Source: Candidatus Mediterraneibacter norfolkensis (GTDB lineage Bacteria > Bacillota > Clostridia > Lachnospirales > Lachnospiraceae). From it: 34,562 bases of DNA. Positions 1-7,270 of the stretch are shown in pieces (within the stretch, counting starts at the first letter, position 1; each line of letters opens with the position of its first letter). The stretch is taken from positions 1 through 34,562 of the forward strand of contig DWUT01000166.1 in assembly GCA_019120615.1 (NCBI GenBank), in the 5' to 3' direction. The translations under genes were made by a program, and so were the position numbers. The notes beneath the pieces were generated by a model. That model did not search any database. It was not told where the DNA came from and saw nothing but the letters and a program-made list of their open reading frames with translations.

Positions 1-696
1 ATGCCCTCTGTTCAGTGCCAGAGCTGCAAAGCAGTGATCCCAGCTCCATACTCCCGGGAAAGCATCTGTAAAAGAAGAGAAAGATTCTCTGTTCTTTTCC
101 AGAAGTTTCGGTAAATCCGGACAGGACTGATCGGGAAGGGCGTTATGGGTCGGAATATCCCGAAGGACTGCACAGAACTGCCCGTCAGAACCGCTTTCTA
201 CTGTGATCACAGAATGATTGTCGGCGGCGTTGCAGCTACCCGCGGGATCGATCTGAACCTTCTGATCCAGCCCGATCGATCCTTCCGGGGCACAGATCAG
301 ATAACGGGTGAGATGTTTGTAGCTGTTTACCATGCAGTACGGGGATTCCGGGCTGCCCAACAGATAACTGTATTTAAAATTATAGAGGGGAAGGGTGTCG
401 AACAGAATCCCGTAATCCTCACCGGTTCCCCGAAATATAAGCCTGTCAGAGCCGGAGAAGGTGATCTCTACCGCTCCGTGCTCTGAACGCAGGGTAAGGG
501 AAATGTAAGATGCGGTTATCGTATAATCCGTCTCGGGAACTCCCCGATATACGGGAGTGATTCGCAGACTTTCCATCCTGGGCTTGGAAACACCGTGGAG
601 GGATTTCAGATAAAGCCCGCTTCCCGCGTCCTCTTTCTTATATGTAAGGGACATATAAGAGCCGAAAAAACTAAAATCAGTTGTTGATAAATCCAT
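1..696 (-). CDS. Glycoside hydrolase, MGH1/GH63-like (partial, C-terminus off window)
   Basis: This reading frame stays open from an ATG at 696 to the left edge, giving the first 232 residues. A clear GGAGG lies just upstream of the start on the minus strand. The first ~200 residues look like a beta-rich N-terminal domain. Near the edge the protein reads VWSWDHCFAALALNRGH, which resembles the start of the (alpha/alpha)6 catalytic barrel of trehalase-like, GH63 or glycogen-debranching glycosidases, where a W-x-WD-x-x-F motif is usual. It is divergent from a trehalose/sucrose-type PTS gene only 46 bp away, so a role in cleaving an imported or extracellular disaccharide is inferred. The catalytic acids lie outside the window, so the exact family and substrate are open. 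Confidence 0.7.
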   Translation of the reverse strand, partial: MDLSTTDFSFFGSYMSLTYKKEDAGSGLYLKSLHGVSKPRMESLRITPVYRGVPETDYTITASYISLTLRSEHGAVEITFSGSDRLIFRGTGEDYGILFDTLPLYNFKYSYLLGSPESPYCMVNSYKHLTRYLICAPEGSIGLDQKVQIDPAGSCNAADNHSVITVESGSDGQFCAVLRDIPTHNALPDQSCPDLPKLLEKNRESFSSFTDAFPGVWSWDHCFAALALNRGH

Positions 697-719
697 AGCA
701 GCCTCCTAAATTTTAAAAT

Positions 720-731
720 CTGTTTAAACAG
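720..731. promoter_or_regulatory. Palindrome between divergent glycosidase and PTS genes
   Basis: The 46-bp gap between the two divergent starts holds the perfect 12-bp palindrome CTGTTTAAACAG. It lies 11 bp before the PTS start, where an operator could act. No regulator gene is visible beside it, and the AT-rich gap shows no convincing -35/-10 pair. Confidence 0.3.
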
Positions 732-742
732 GGTGTGAATAA

Positions 743-2002
743 ATGTCAAGAAGAAAAAAGATGAGTAATATGAAAGAAGATGTTTCCCTGATCATCAAAG
801 TGATTGGCGGAGCAGAAAATGTTCAGTCGGCAACCCACTGTGTAACGAGACTCCGTCTTATATTGAAAGATCAGAATAAGGTGGACGTAAAGAGCCTGGA
901 CGACATTGACAGTGTAAAAGGAAACTTTCTGGCAGGCGGCCAGTTCCAGATCGTCATAGGAGCGGGTGTGGAGAAAGTATATAATGAATTTATTGCCCAG
1001 ACCGGTGTTCAGGAAGTCAGCCAGCAGGAGGCGAAAGAGATCGTCAATGAGAAGAAGAATCCGCTTCAGAGGCTGGTTCGCGTTCTGGGAGATATCTTTA
1101 TCCCGATCCTGCCCGCCATCGTAGCGGCAGGTCTTCTGATGGGAATCGTGCTTGGACTGGTGCTGGTAAATCCGTCGCTGATGTCCGCATATGATTATGC
1201 GGCAGATCCCTCGTCTGCGCCTTACTGGAGTGTCTTCGGCCTCCATGTCAATCAGGTGGGGTATCAGGGACAGGTGATCCCGGTGATCGTAGCTTCCTGG
1301 ATTCTGGCAAAGCTGGAGCAGAAACTTAAGCAGATCGTGCCGGATTCTGTACAGATGGTCCTGGTATCTCCGGTTGCCCTGCTCGTGACCGGATTCCTGA
1401 CATTCATCGTGATCGGACCTGTGACTATGGCGGGAGCGAACCTGATCACGGGCGGCATCCCTGCATTGTTTGACATTTCTCCTGTGATAGCGGGCGCTGT
1501 ATACGCACTGATCTCACCGCCTCTTGTAATTACCGGCATGCATCATCTGTTCCTGGGTGTGAACCTGCAGATGGCGGGCTCGTTGGGGTATGTTACCCTC
1601 TGGCCCATCGGCGAGACCGTGACTATGGCTGCCGGAGCCGCGACACTGACCATGTACTTTATCTTAAAACTGCAGAAGAACAGAAAACTCAGCAATGTCT
1701 CCCTGACTGCCACGATTTCAGCATGGCTGGGAATCATAGAGCCTGCGATCTATGGTATCAATCTCCGGTTTACGTATCCGTTCCTGGCGGTCATGCTTGG
1801 AAGCGCCTGTGGAAGTGCATTTCTGGCGGCCTGCGATGTGAGGGCGACTTCTGTGGGCGTGGGAGGTATCTTTTCCTTCCTGTCCGTATTTCCGGAGATG
1901 TGGGGAACCTATTTTATCGGAGAGGGAATCGCATTTGCGGCAACGGTCATTCTGACTCTTCTTTTCTGGAAAAGCGGGAGGTTCAAGAGTGATGAGAAGT
2001 AG
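743..2002 (+). CDS. PTS EIIBC, trehalose/sucrose (glucose-superfamily) type, internally deleted
   Basis: A phosphotransferase-system permease that would import and phosphorylate a disaccharide. Residues ~12-90 are an EIIB domain with the phospho-cysteine in ATHCVTRLRL (Cys33 from this start). The membrane EIIC domain begins at IFIPILPAIVAAGLLMG and keeps VGYQGQV, VITGMHHLFLGV and IEPAIYGINLR, typical of TreB/ScrA proteins. At about residues 130-137 GLLMG runs straight into IVLGLVLVNP; in family members known to me roughly 60-70 residues with two membrane helices lie between these blocks. Length is 419 aa against about 470 for a usual EIIBC. The start is uncertain: ATGs at 743, 761 and 770 are all weakly supported, and 770 (MKEDV) fits the family best. 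Transport activity is doubtful. Confidence 0.8.
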   Translation: MSRRKKMSNMKEDVSLIIKVIGGAENVQSATHCVTRLRLILKDQNKVDVKSLDDIDSVKGNFLAGGQFQIVIGAGVEKVYNEFIAQTGVQEVSQQEAKEIVNEKKNPLQRLVRVLGDIFIPILPAIVAAGLLMGIVLGLVLVNPSLMSAYDYAADPSSAPYWSVFGLHVNQVGYQGQVIPVIVASWILAKLEQKLKQIVPDSVQMVLVSPVALLVTGFLTFIVIGPVTMAGANLITGGIPALFDISPVIAGAVYALISPPLVITGMHHLFLGVNLQMAGSLGYVTLWPIGETVTMAAGAATLTMYFILKLQKNRKLSNVSLTATISAWLGIIEPAIYGINLRFTYPFLAVMLGSACGSAFLAACDVRATSVGVGGIFSFLSVFPEMWGTYFIGEGIAFAATVILTLLFWKSGRFKSDEK

Positions 2003-2159
2003 CCGGAAGAGTCTGACCCGGTTTGATATTGAAAAGATCAGGAAGGCGGGACATGAGACAACAGTGATCCTCATGCTGACAGAAGACCGCCAGGAAGAAC
2101 CGACAAGGTTTGTAAATGACGGAAGAGTCAGGGCCGGGAAAACGGTGATCGAACAGTAA
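1992..2159 (+). pseudogene. Remnant of PTS EIIA(Glc) domain, C-terminal ~50 residues
   Basis: Overlapping the end of the EIIBC gene in another frame is an open stretch of 55 codons reading RFDIEKIRKAGHETT and, later, GRVRAGKTVIEQ. This matches the layout of the last ~50 residues of glucose-type EIIA domains (FDL..., VV-S-N, G-V--G---I). The part with the phospho-histidine is absent. The simplest reading is that the permease was once an EIIBCA protein and a deletion removed most of EIIA and shifted the frame. It is probably not a functional product; no ribosome site of its own was seen. Confidence 0.6.
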
Positions 2160-2218
2160 AAAGTCCTGACATAATGAAAATGGAATAGAAAGGCTGTCGG
2201 CTGACCGCGGCAATGCGG

Positions 2219-2249
2219 CGGATAGGGGAAATGAATTTTCCCCTATCCG
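2219..2249. terminator. Inverted repeat between convergent PTS and HxlR genes
   Basis: A 13-bp stem (CGGATAGGGGAAA pairing with its complement) with a 5-nt loop ends 2 bp before the stop codon of the first hxlR gene. Its position between convergent genes suggests a bidirectional terminator, but neither side has a clear T-run. Confidence 0.4.
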
Positions 2250-2251
2250 GT

Positions 2252-2590
2252 TCAGTCCAGATTTTCCTGAAGTTTTCTTTTATACTCCGTCCCCCATTTT
2301 TCCATCGCGTCTAGGATCGGCTTCATGGATTTTCCCAGGGACGTCAGGGAGTATTCCACTCTGGGAGGAACTTCCGGATAAACCGTGCGGTTGACGATCC
2401 CGTCTTCCTCCATAGCGCGCAGACTGTCTGTCAGTACTTTCTGGCTGACGCCCTCCAGGTCTCTGCGCAGTTCGTTGAAGCGCCAGGGACGCATTCTGAG
2501 ATTTCTCAGTATCAGGAGCTTCCACTTACTCCCGATAAGTTGTACTGTGGTCGCTACCGGACATGCCGGCATCTCTTCTCTGGTCAGCAT
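2252..2590 (-). CDS. HxlR-family transcriptional regulator (downstream copy)
   Basis: A 112-aa winged-helix protein covering the complete HxlR domain. The N-terminal CPVATTVQLIGSKWKLLILR carries the family's conserved Cys-Pro (Cys10), and the middle reads RRDLEGVSQKVLTDSLR, the recognition helix region, followed by the wing VYPEVPPRVEYSLT. HxlR proteins often sense electrophiles, quinones or disulfide stress through this cysteine and repress nearby oxidoreductases. The start overlaps the stop of the upstream hxlR gene by 7 nt (ATGCTGA), so the two are translationally coupled. It differs clearly from its neighbour and is not a recent exact duplicate. Confidence 0.93.
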   Translation of the reverse strand: MLTREEMPACPVATTVQLIGSKWKLLILRNLRMRPWRFNELRRDLEGVSQKVLTDSLRAMEEDGIVNRTVYPEVPPRVEYSLTSLGKSMKPILDAMEKWGTEYKRKLQENLD

Positions 2591-2928
2591 TCGATTTCCT
2601 CCTTCTCATGCATATAACTGATATATTCCATCCCCCAGGTTCGGATGCTTTCCAGCACCGGGCCGAATTTTTCGCCCATTTCACTCAGTGAATACTCTAC
2701 CTTAGGTGGGATCTGGGGATATTCCGTGCGGGTGATGAGACCCTCCCTCTCGAGCTGTTTCAGTTGCGAAGATAAGGTGGCGTGCGTCATCTTTGGCATT
2801 TTCCTCTGCAGCTCATTAAAACGCGTCGTACCGGAACTCAGATGATGCAGGATCAGGATCGCCCACTTCCCCTGGATCAGCCGCTGAGCGGTCACGAAAG
2901 GGCATACGCCAAACAGATCTTTCTCCAT
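2584..2928 (-). CDS. HxlR-family transcriptional regulator (upstream copy)
   Basis: A 114-aa HxlR regulator with CPFVTAQRLIQGKWAILILH at the N-terminus (conserved Cys9), a recognition-helix region at KMTHATLSSQLKQLEREGL and the wing YPQIPPKVEYSL. The start at 2928 is preferred over a longer frame to 2985 because AGGAGG stands 8 nt upstream. It is the first gene of a two-gene hxlR operon. Upstream DNA holds two dyads, likely operators for one or both proteins. The usual divergent oxidoreductase target is absent: only a 12-codon ORF follows the divergent ribosome site. Two different HxlR paralogs in one operon may form heterodimers, which is speculation. Confidence 0.93.
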   Translation of the reverse strand: MEKDLFGVCPFVTAQRLIQGKWAILILHHLSSGTTRFNELQRKMPKMTHATLSSQLKQLEREGLITRTEYPQIPPKVEYSLSEMGEKFGPVLESIRTWGMEYISYMHEKEEIEC

Positions 2929-2990
2929 AGCTGTTTCCTCCTGAAATTTAAGATTTTCGGTATCTCTCAGGATACCGGGTATCATGAAAG

Positions 2991-3051
2991 ATCGTACTTG
3001 TCCGAAATTTCTAAGGGAATATAATAAAAGTACGATAGTTTGCTAAACTAT
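2991..3051. promoter_or_regulatory. Dyads in the hxlR divergent control region
   Basis: A 9-bp inverted repeat ATCGTACTT (2991-2999) / AAGTACGAT (3028-3036) flanks an AT-rich core, and a second dyad ATAGTTT-GCT-AAACTAT lies at 3035-3051. Both sit between the hxlR operon and the divergent mini-ORF, which is the normal place for HxlR operators. Binding is inferred only. Confidence 0.5.
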
Positions 3052-3085
3052 TATACTAAATAAACCTGGAAGGAGCAAGATACAA

Positions 3086-3124
3086 ATGAATGGGACAGAG
3101 GTTGTTTTTCCAAAATCCCTGTAA
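3086..3124 (+). other. Orphan ribosome site with 12-codon ORF divergent from hxlR
   Basis: A strong GGAAGGAG at 3068-3075 precedes an ATG that opens 12 codons (MNGTEVVFPKSL) before TAA. A hairpin follows at 3134-3180. It may be a leader peptide, a small transcript, or the start of a deleted HxlR target gene. I do not recognise the peptide. Confidence 0.4.
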
Positions 3125-3133
3125 TATAATAAA

Positions 3134-3180
3134 GAAAGGACAAAGAAGTTCGCGTTTGCACAGATTTTCTTTGTCCTTTC
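3134..3180 (+). terminator. Perfect 14-bp stem after the mini-ORF
   Basis: GAAAGGACAAAGAA pairs exactly with TTCTTTGTCCTTTC across a 19-nt loop, followed by the T-rich GTTATTTTAT. It would end a short transcript leaving the hxlR divergent region and insulate the next gene. Confidence 0.6.
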
Positions 3181-3250
3181 GTTATTTTATGGTTCTGTGA
3201 TCAGGAGTTTTTCTCTTGTGAAGATTTTGCAGAAGTGCAGGAGGTGTGTG

Positions 3251-4990
3251 ATGGGAGCATTTGACAAGATACTGAGCGGACTGACGGGAATGGATGAACT
3301 TTTAAACTATATCCGGATGGGAGACAATGTTGTATGGAGTGTATCGGATCTGGCGGATTTTAAGTTTTTCGCAGTCCCGTTTGCGGAGCAGGCGATCAGA
3401 GACGGAAGGAATCTGATCTACATGCGGTTCGCAGAGCATGAACCGCTGCTTACGCCCAGACCAGGCTTAAAGATCTGTGAATTTGATCCGGACCGGGGCT
3501 TTGAGGCGTTCACCGTGGCGATCCATGACAGGATCGCGAAAGAGGGGAAAGACGCCTTCTATGTGTTCGACAGCCTTTCTTCTCTTCAGTCGGTATGGTA
3601 TACGGACCTGATGATGGGGAATTTCTTCCGGGTGACCTGTCCTTATCTGTTCCAACTGGACACGGTGGCGTATTTTCCGCTTCTGCGTGGAAGGCATTCC
3701 TTTGACGCGGTCGCCCGGATCAGGGACACCACGCAGCTTCTTCTGGATGTATATCACGGGGACGGGCGGATGTACCTGCATCCGTTAAAAGTGTGGAACC
3801 GTTACTCCACCAGGATGTTCCTTCCCCATTCCTGCCGGCTTCCGGTTTCGGAACAATGCAATTTCAGGACAGTGGACGGCGGAGTTGCCATGAGCAGATA
3901 TTACCAGCTTGTGGAGGAAGAGGAAGAGAAGAACCAGGATCAGAATTATGACAGTCACGACCGTTTTTTCGCTCTGGCAAAAATTGATTACCAGAGAGGC
4001 GAGTTCAGCACGGAAACGGAGAAACAGATCATAGAGAGCACCCTGACAAGGGATCGTCGTCTTCAGGAAATGATCCGCAGGTATTTCCGCCCCAGAGACT
4101 ATTTCCAGCTCCGGGACCGGATGATCGGGAGCGGCTCTCTTGGTGGGAAGGCGTGCGGAATGCTGCTGTCGCGGAAGATCATACATACGGAACTGCCTCA
4201 GTACAGAGCGTATTTTGAACCCCATGATTCTTACTATATTGGATCCGATGTGTTCTATACTTATATCGTGTCAAACAACTGCTGGGAGACACGGATTGCT
4301 CAGCGGTCGGATGAGGGGTACTTCGCAAAAGCGGGAACGCTCAGGGAAGCGCTCCTTACCGGAAGCTTTCCGCCGGATATCCGGGAAAAGTTCCGTTCCA
4401 TGCTGGAATATTTCGGACAGAGTCCCATCATCGTACGCTCATCAAGTTTCCTGGAGGATGGGTTTGGAAATGCCTTCGCAGGAAAGTATGAATCCGTTTT
4501 CTGCGTTAATCAGGGGACACCGGAGGAACGTCTGGAGGCTTTTGAAGAGGCGGTGCGCAGGGTGTATGCCAGCACGATGGATATTTCTGCCCTTGAATAC
4601 AGAAAGCAGCGGGGGCTGCAGCACAGCGACGAACAGATGGCGATCCTGGTACAGAGGGTATCCGGGCGTTACCTGGAAGACCTCTTTTTCCCGGCAGCGG
4701 CCGGAGTAGGCTACAGCTACAGCTCCTACCGGTGGAATAAATATATGGATCCGTCGGCGGGTCTCCTGCGGATCGTGGCAGGGCTGGGAACTAGGGCGGT
4801 GGACCGTCCGGATCACGATTACCCCAGGCTTGCCAACCTGGACCGTCCGGCAGTTCCCATGCATAACAGCGAGGCGGAACGGCATCGCTTTTCCCAGCGT
4901 GTCATGGATGTGCTGGACACAAAAGAAAATGAGCTGAAGAGCATAGAGATCGATTCCATCATGGCACGGCTTCCGCTCTGGCTGGTATAA
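3251..4990 (+). CDS. KaiC-like domain fused to PPDK-N ATP-binding domain, N-terminal part of a frameshifted gene
   Basis: The start at 3251 has GGAGG 6-7 nt upstream; the longer GTG start at 3197 has none. Residues ~1-200 look like a RecA/KaiC fold: TGMDELLNYIRMGDNVVW stands where a Walker A loop would be but lacks GxxGxGKT, and FYVFDSLSSLQSVW resembles the Walker B strand. From residue ~290 there is a pyruvate-phosphate-dikinase N-terminal (ATP-grasp) domain with GSGSLGGKACGM and, near 396-417, RSSSFLEDGFGNAFAGKY. No phosphohistidine or PEP-barrel domain follows, so it is not a complete PEP synthase. The frame stops at TAA 4988-4990, but the protein clearly continues one frame over at once. 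Intact length would be about 880 aa. Substrate unknown. Confidence 0.8.
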   Translation: MGAFDKILSGLTGMDELLNYIRMGDNVVWSVSDLADFKFFAVPFAEQAIRDGRNLIYMRFAEHEPLLTPRPGLKICEFDPDRGFEAFTVAIHDRIAKEGKDAFYVFDSLSSLQSVWYTDLMMGNFFRVTCPYLFQLDTVAYFPLLRGRHSFDAVARIRDTTQLLLDVYHGDGRMYLHPLKVWNRYSTRMFLPHSCRLPVSEQCNFRTVDGGVAMSRYYQLVEEEEEKNQDQNYDSHDRFFALAKIDYQRGEFSTETEKQIIESTLTRDRRLQEMIRRYFRPRDYFQLRDRMIGSGSLGGKACGMLLSRKIIHTELPQYRAYFEPHDSYYIGSDVFYTYIVSNNCWETRIAQRSDEGYFAKAGTLREALLTGSFPPDIREKFRSMLEYFGQSPIIVRSSSFLEDGFGNAFAGKYESVFCVNQGTPEERLEAFEEAVRRVYASTMDISALEYRKQRGLQHSDEQMAILVQRVSGRYLEDLFFPAAAGVGYSYSSYRWNKYMDPSAGLLRIVAGLGTRAVDRPDHDYPRLANLDRPAVPMHNSEAERHRFSQRVMDVLDTKENELKSIEIDSIMARLPLWLV

Positions 4991-5000
4991 AAAAGCGGTC

Positions 5001-5894
5001 ATGGAGCGGGATTATGAGGCGGAAAATGCCCTGAAGCGCATGAACCGCTGGAGGCAGGTCTGGTTTACGACCTGCCAGGGACTTCTTGAGAACCGGGAAT
5101 TTACCAGTCTGATGCAGAATGTGCTGAAAGTCCTGGACCGGGTCTATGGAAATCCTGTGGATATCGAATATACGGTAAATCTGAACGGAGAGGGAGAGTT
5201 TGTGGTCAATCTGCTCCAGTGTCGTCCGCTCTATACCGGTGAGAGAGGAAACGTCACGGAGATCCCGCAGCTTTCGGAAAAAGAGCTGTTTTTCCGACTG
5301 AAAGACTCGGCTATGGGCAGCTCTGCGAAGGAGAAGATCGATGTTGTGATCCAGATCGATCCCAGGGAGTATTATGAGTATCCCTATGCGCTGAAACCTC
5401 AGGCAGCAGAGGCGGTGGGGGCGATCAACGCATGGTACAGAGGAAAAGGGAAAAATATCCTTTTCATGACGCCGGGCAGAGTGGGAACTTCCTCACCGGA
5501 ACTGGGAGTGCCGGTCAGTTTTGCTCAGATTTCCGGATTCCGGGGAATCTGTGAAGTCTCGGACAGCCGTGCGGGATATATGCCGGAGCTGAGCTATGGA
5601 AGCCATATGTTCCAGGATCTGGTTGAGGCAGGAATATTTTATTGTGCGCTGTGGGGCGATGACAGGACGGAGTATTATAATGAAGAACTGTTTGCCGGGC
5701 TGGAGAATATTTTCCATGAGATCTGCCCGGAACGGAAGGAGCTGTTCGGTATGTTCCGGGTGACGGAGCCGGAAGATCTGTGGTACTGGAATAATGAGCA
5801 GACCGGGGAGACGCTGTGTGGTCAAAGTACCGAAAAAATAGCTGCCAAAATGCCGAAAAATATTACGCTAAAGTGCCGAAAAAATAATTGCTAA
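5001..5894 (+). pseudogene. C-terminal part of the frameshifted PPDK-N domain protein
   Basis: This frame continues the preceding protein. Reading GTA-TAA-AAA as GTA-AAA-AAA (removing the T at ~4988) joins LPLWLV to KKAVMERDYEAENALKR without a gap. It carries the end of the PPDK-N domain (DIEYTVNLNGEGEFVVNLLQCRPL, where the family has EW-...-L-Q-RPL) and a further ~190-residue C-terminal domain. No ribosome site precedes 5001, so separate translation is unlikely. The last ~24 codons after GETLCG are encoded by the 23-bp tandem repeats upstream of the DUF4143 gene, so the native C-terminus was probably replaced when that module arrived. Confidence 0.75.
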
Positions 5895-5912
5895 AATACC
5901 GAAAAAAAGGTA
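5821..5912 (+). repeat. Four degenerate 23-bp tandem repeats
   Basis: Units begin at 5821, 5844, 5867 and 5890 and are exactly 23 bp each, sharing G(T/C)(C/T)AAA(A/G)T(A/G)CCGAAAAA followed by a variable AT-rich tail. They are directly adjacent, with no spacers, so this is not a CRISPR. The first three code for the tail of the upstream ORF; the fourth overlaps its stop codon and the promoter of the DUF4143 gene. The fourth also forms an imperfect hairpin with the following TACTTTTAGC. Confidence 0.9.
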
Positions 5913-5916
5913 TACT
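5888..5916 (+). promoter_or_regulatory. Promoter of the DUF4143 gene inside repeat 4
   Basis: TTGCTA (5888-5893) and TATACT (5911-5916) are separated by 17 bp. GCTAAAATACC and GGTATACTTTTAGC form an imperfect dyad covering both boxes, which suggests control by a protein binding the repeat. Confidence 0.65.
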
Positions 5917-5971
5917 TTTAGCGGGACGGGAAAAGATGTAAGTATACCATATGGCAGGAGGCTTTAGCTAA

Positions 5972-7246
5972 ATGAGAAAATATAAAGCAAGAATTGCGGA
6001 TGAAATATTAAAAAAGCGTCTTCTTGGGAAAGGTGCAGTTTTGATTGAAGGGGCTAAATGGTGCGGAAAAACGACAACGGCTGAGCAGATTGCCGGAAGT
6101 ATTCTTTATATGGCAGATCCGGAAAAAGAAAAACAAAATCTGACTATGGCAGAGATCAGTCCGGGGAGACTTTTGAAGGGAAAAATCCCACGACTGATTG
6201 ACGAATGGCAAATCGCGCCGAAGCTGTGGGATGCCGTCAGATTTGAGGTTGATCACAGGGATGAGCTGGGGCAATTCATTTTGACAGGATCTGCGGTTCC
6301 TGCCTCCTATGAACATATTCATCATACCGGAACAGGACGCTTTTCGTGGATATTGATGCGTCCCATGAGTTTATATGAATCTTTGGATTCGACGGGCGAG
6401 GTAAGCTTAAAAACACTTTTTGAGACACCGGAACAGATTGAAGGAGAAAATCCGCTTGACCTGAATCAACTGGCCTTTCTGGTATGCCGCGGTGGCTGGC
6501 CAAGGGCAACGGACCTGAAAGGAGAAGTTGCTCTTGAGCAGGCCTTTGACTATTACGATGCAGTTGTGAAATCGGATATCTCCCGAGCTGACGGTATTAC
6601 AAGAAATCCGGAACGAGTAAAGCGCCTCATGCGTTCATATGCCAGAAACCAGGGTTCGCAGGCAACAAATATGTTGCTGAAGGATGATATTATGGCGAAT
6701 GATGCGGAATCTCTTGATACAGATACAGTATATTCTTATATAAGCGCATTGAAGAAAATATTTGTAATTGAGGAAATGGAGGCATGGAATCCAAATCTTC
6801 GTTCTAAAACAGCGATCCGGACTTCAAATACCCGATATTTTGTTGATCCTTCTATTGCAGTTGCCGCGCTGGGCTTAGGACCTCAGGATTTGATCGGGGA
6901 TCTGAATACGTTTGGCCTGTTCTTTGAAACAATGTGTATCAGAGATTTACGGGTATTTGCTGATATACTGAATGGAAAAGTGTATCATTTCCGGGATAAA
7001 ACGGGATTGGAATGCGATGCGGTGGTTCATTTGAGAAATGGGGCTTATGGATTGATTGAAGTGAAACTTGGCGGAGATAAGCTGATTGAGGAAGGGGCAG
7101 AAAATCTCAAGACTCTGAAGTGCAAAATTGATACAACAAAAATGAAAGCTCCCTCTTTTTTAATGGTTCTTATTGGGGTGGGCGATTATGCATACAGGAG
7201 ACAGGATGGAGTATACGTAGTTCCGATTGGCTGTCTGAAGGACTGA
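5972..7246 (+). CDS. AAA-14 / DUF4143 ATPase
   Basis: A 424-aa protein of the widespread AAA_14-DUF4143 family, whose cellular role is unsettled. The AAA part has Walker A GAKWCGKTT (27-35), Walker B PRLIDEW (73-79, Asp77 and Glu78) and a GSAVPAS sensor stretch. The C-terminal DUF4143 part ends with ETMCIRDLRVFAD and GLECDAVVH...GLIEVKLGG, a nuclease-like D...ExK arrangement of the restriction-endonuclease fold. AGGAGG lies 11 nt before the start. The gene is more AT-rich than its neighbours, has its own promoter and repeats, and splits the surrounding genes, all suggesting an acquired stand-alone module. It is a solo gene with no visible toxin or transposase partner. Confidence 0.93.
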   Translation: MRKYKARIADEILKKRLLGKGAVLIEGAKWCGKTTTAEQIAGSILYMADPEKEKQNLTMAEISPGRLLKGKIPRLIDEWQIAPKLWDAVRFEVDHRDELGQFILTGSAVPASYEHIHHTGTGRFSWILMRPMSLYESLDSTGEVSLKTLFETPEQIEGENPLDLNQLAFLVCRGGWPRATDLKGEVALEQAFDYYDAVVKSDISRADGITRNPERVKRLMRSYARNQGSQATNMLLKDDIMANDAESLDTDTVYSYISALKKIFVIEEMEAWNPNLRSKTAIRTSNTRYFVDPSIAVAALGLGPQDLIGDLNTFGLFFETMCIRDLRVFADILNGKVYHFRDKTGLECDAVVHLRNGAYGLIEVKLGGDKLIEEGAENLKTLKCKIDTTKMKAPSFLMVLIGVGDYAYRRQDGVYVVPIGCLKD

Positions 7247-7270
7247 TTACGGGGAAGGGAGCCGAGAGCG

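Noticed and set aside
4980-5000. Programmed frameshift at the A6 run
   Set aside because: The needed shift is +1, not the -1 typical of A-rich slippery sites, and there is no upstream stimulatory Shine-Dalgarno-like sequence or evident downstream structure. A simple one-base insertion explains it.
5821-5912. CRISPR array
   Set aside because: The 23-bp units abut each other with no unique spacers and vary among themselves; no cas gene is near.
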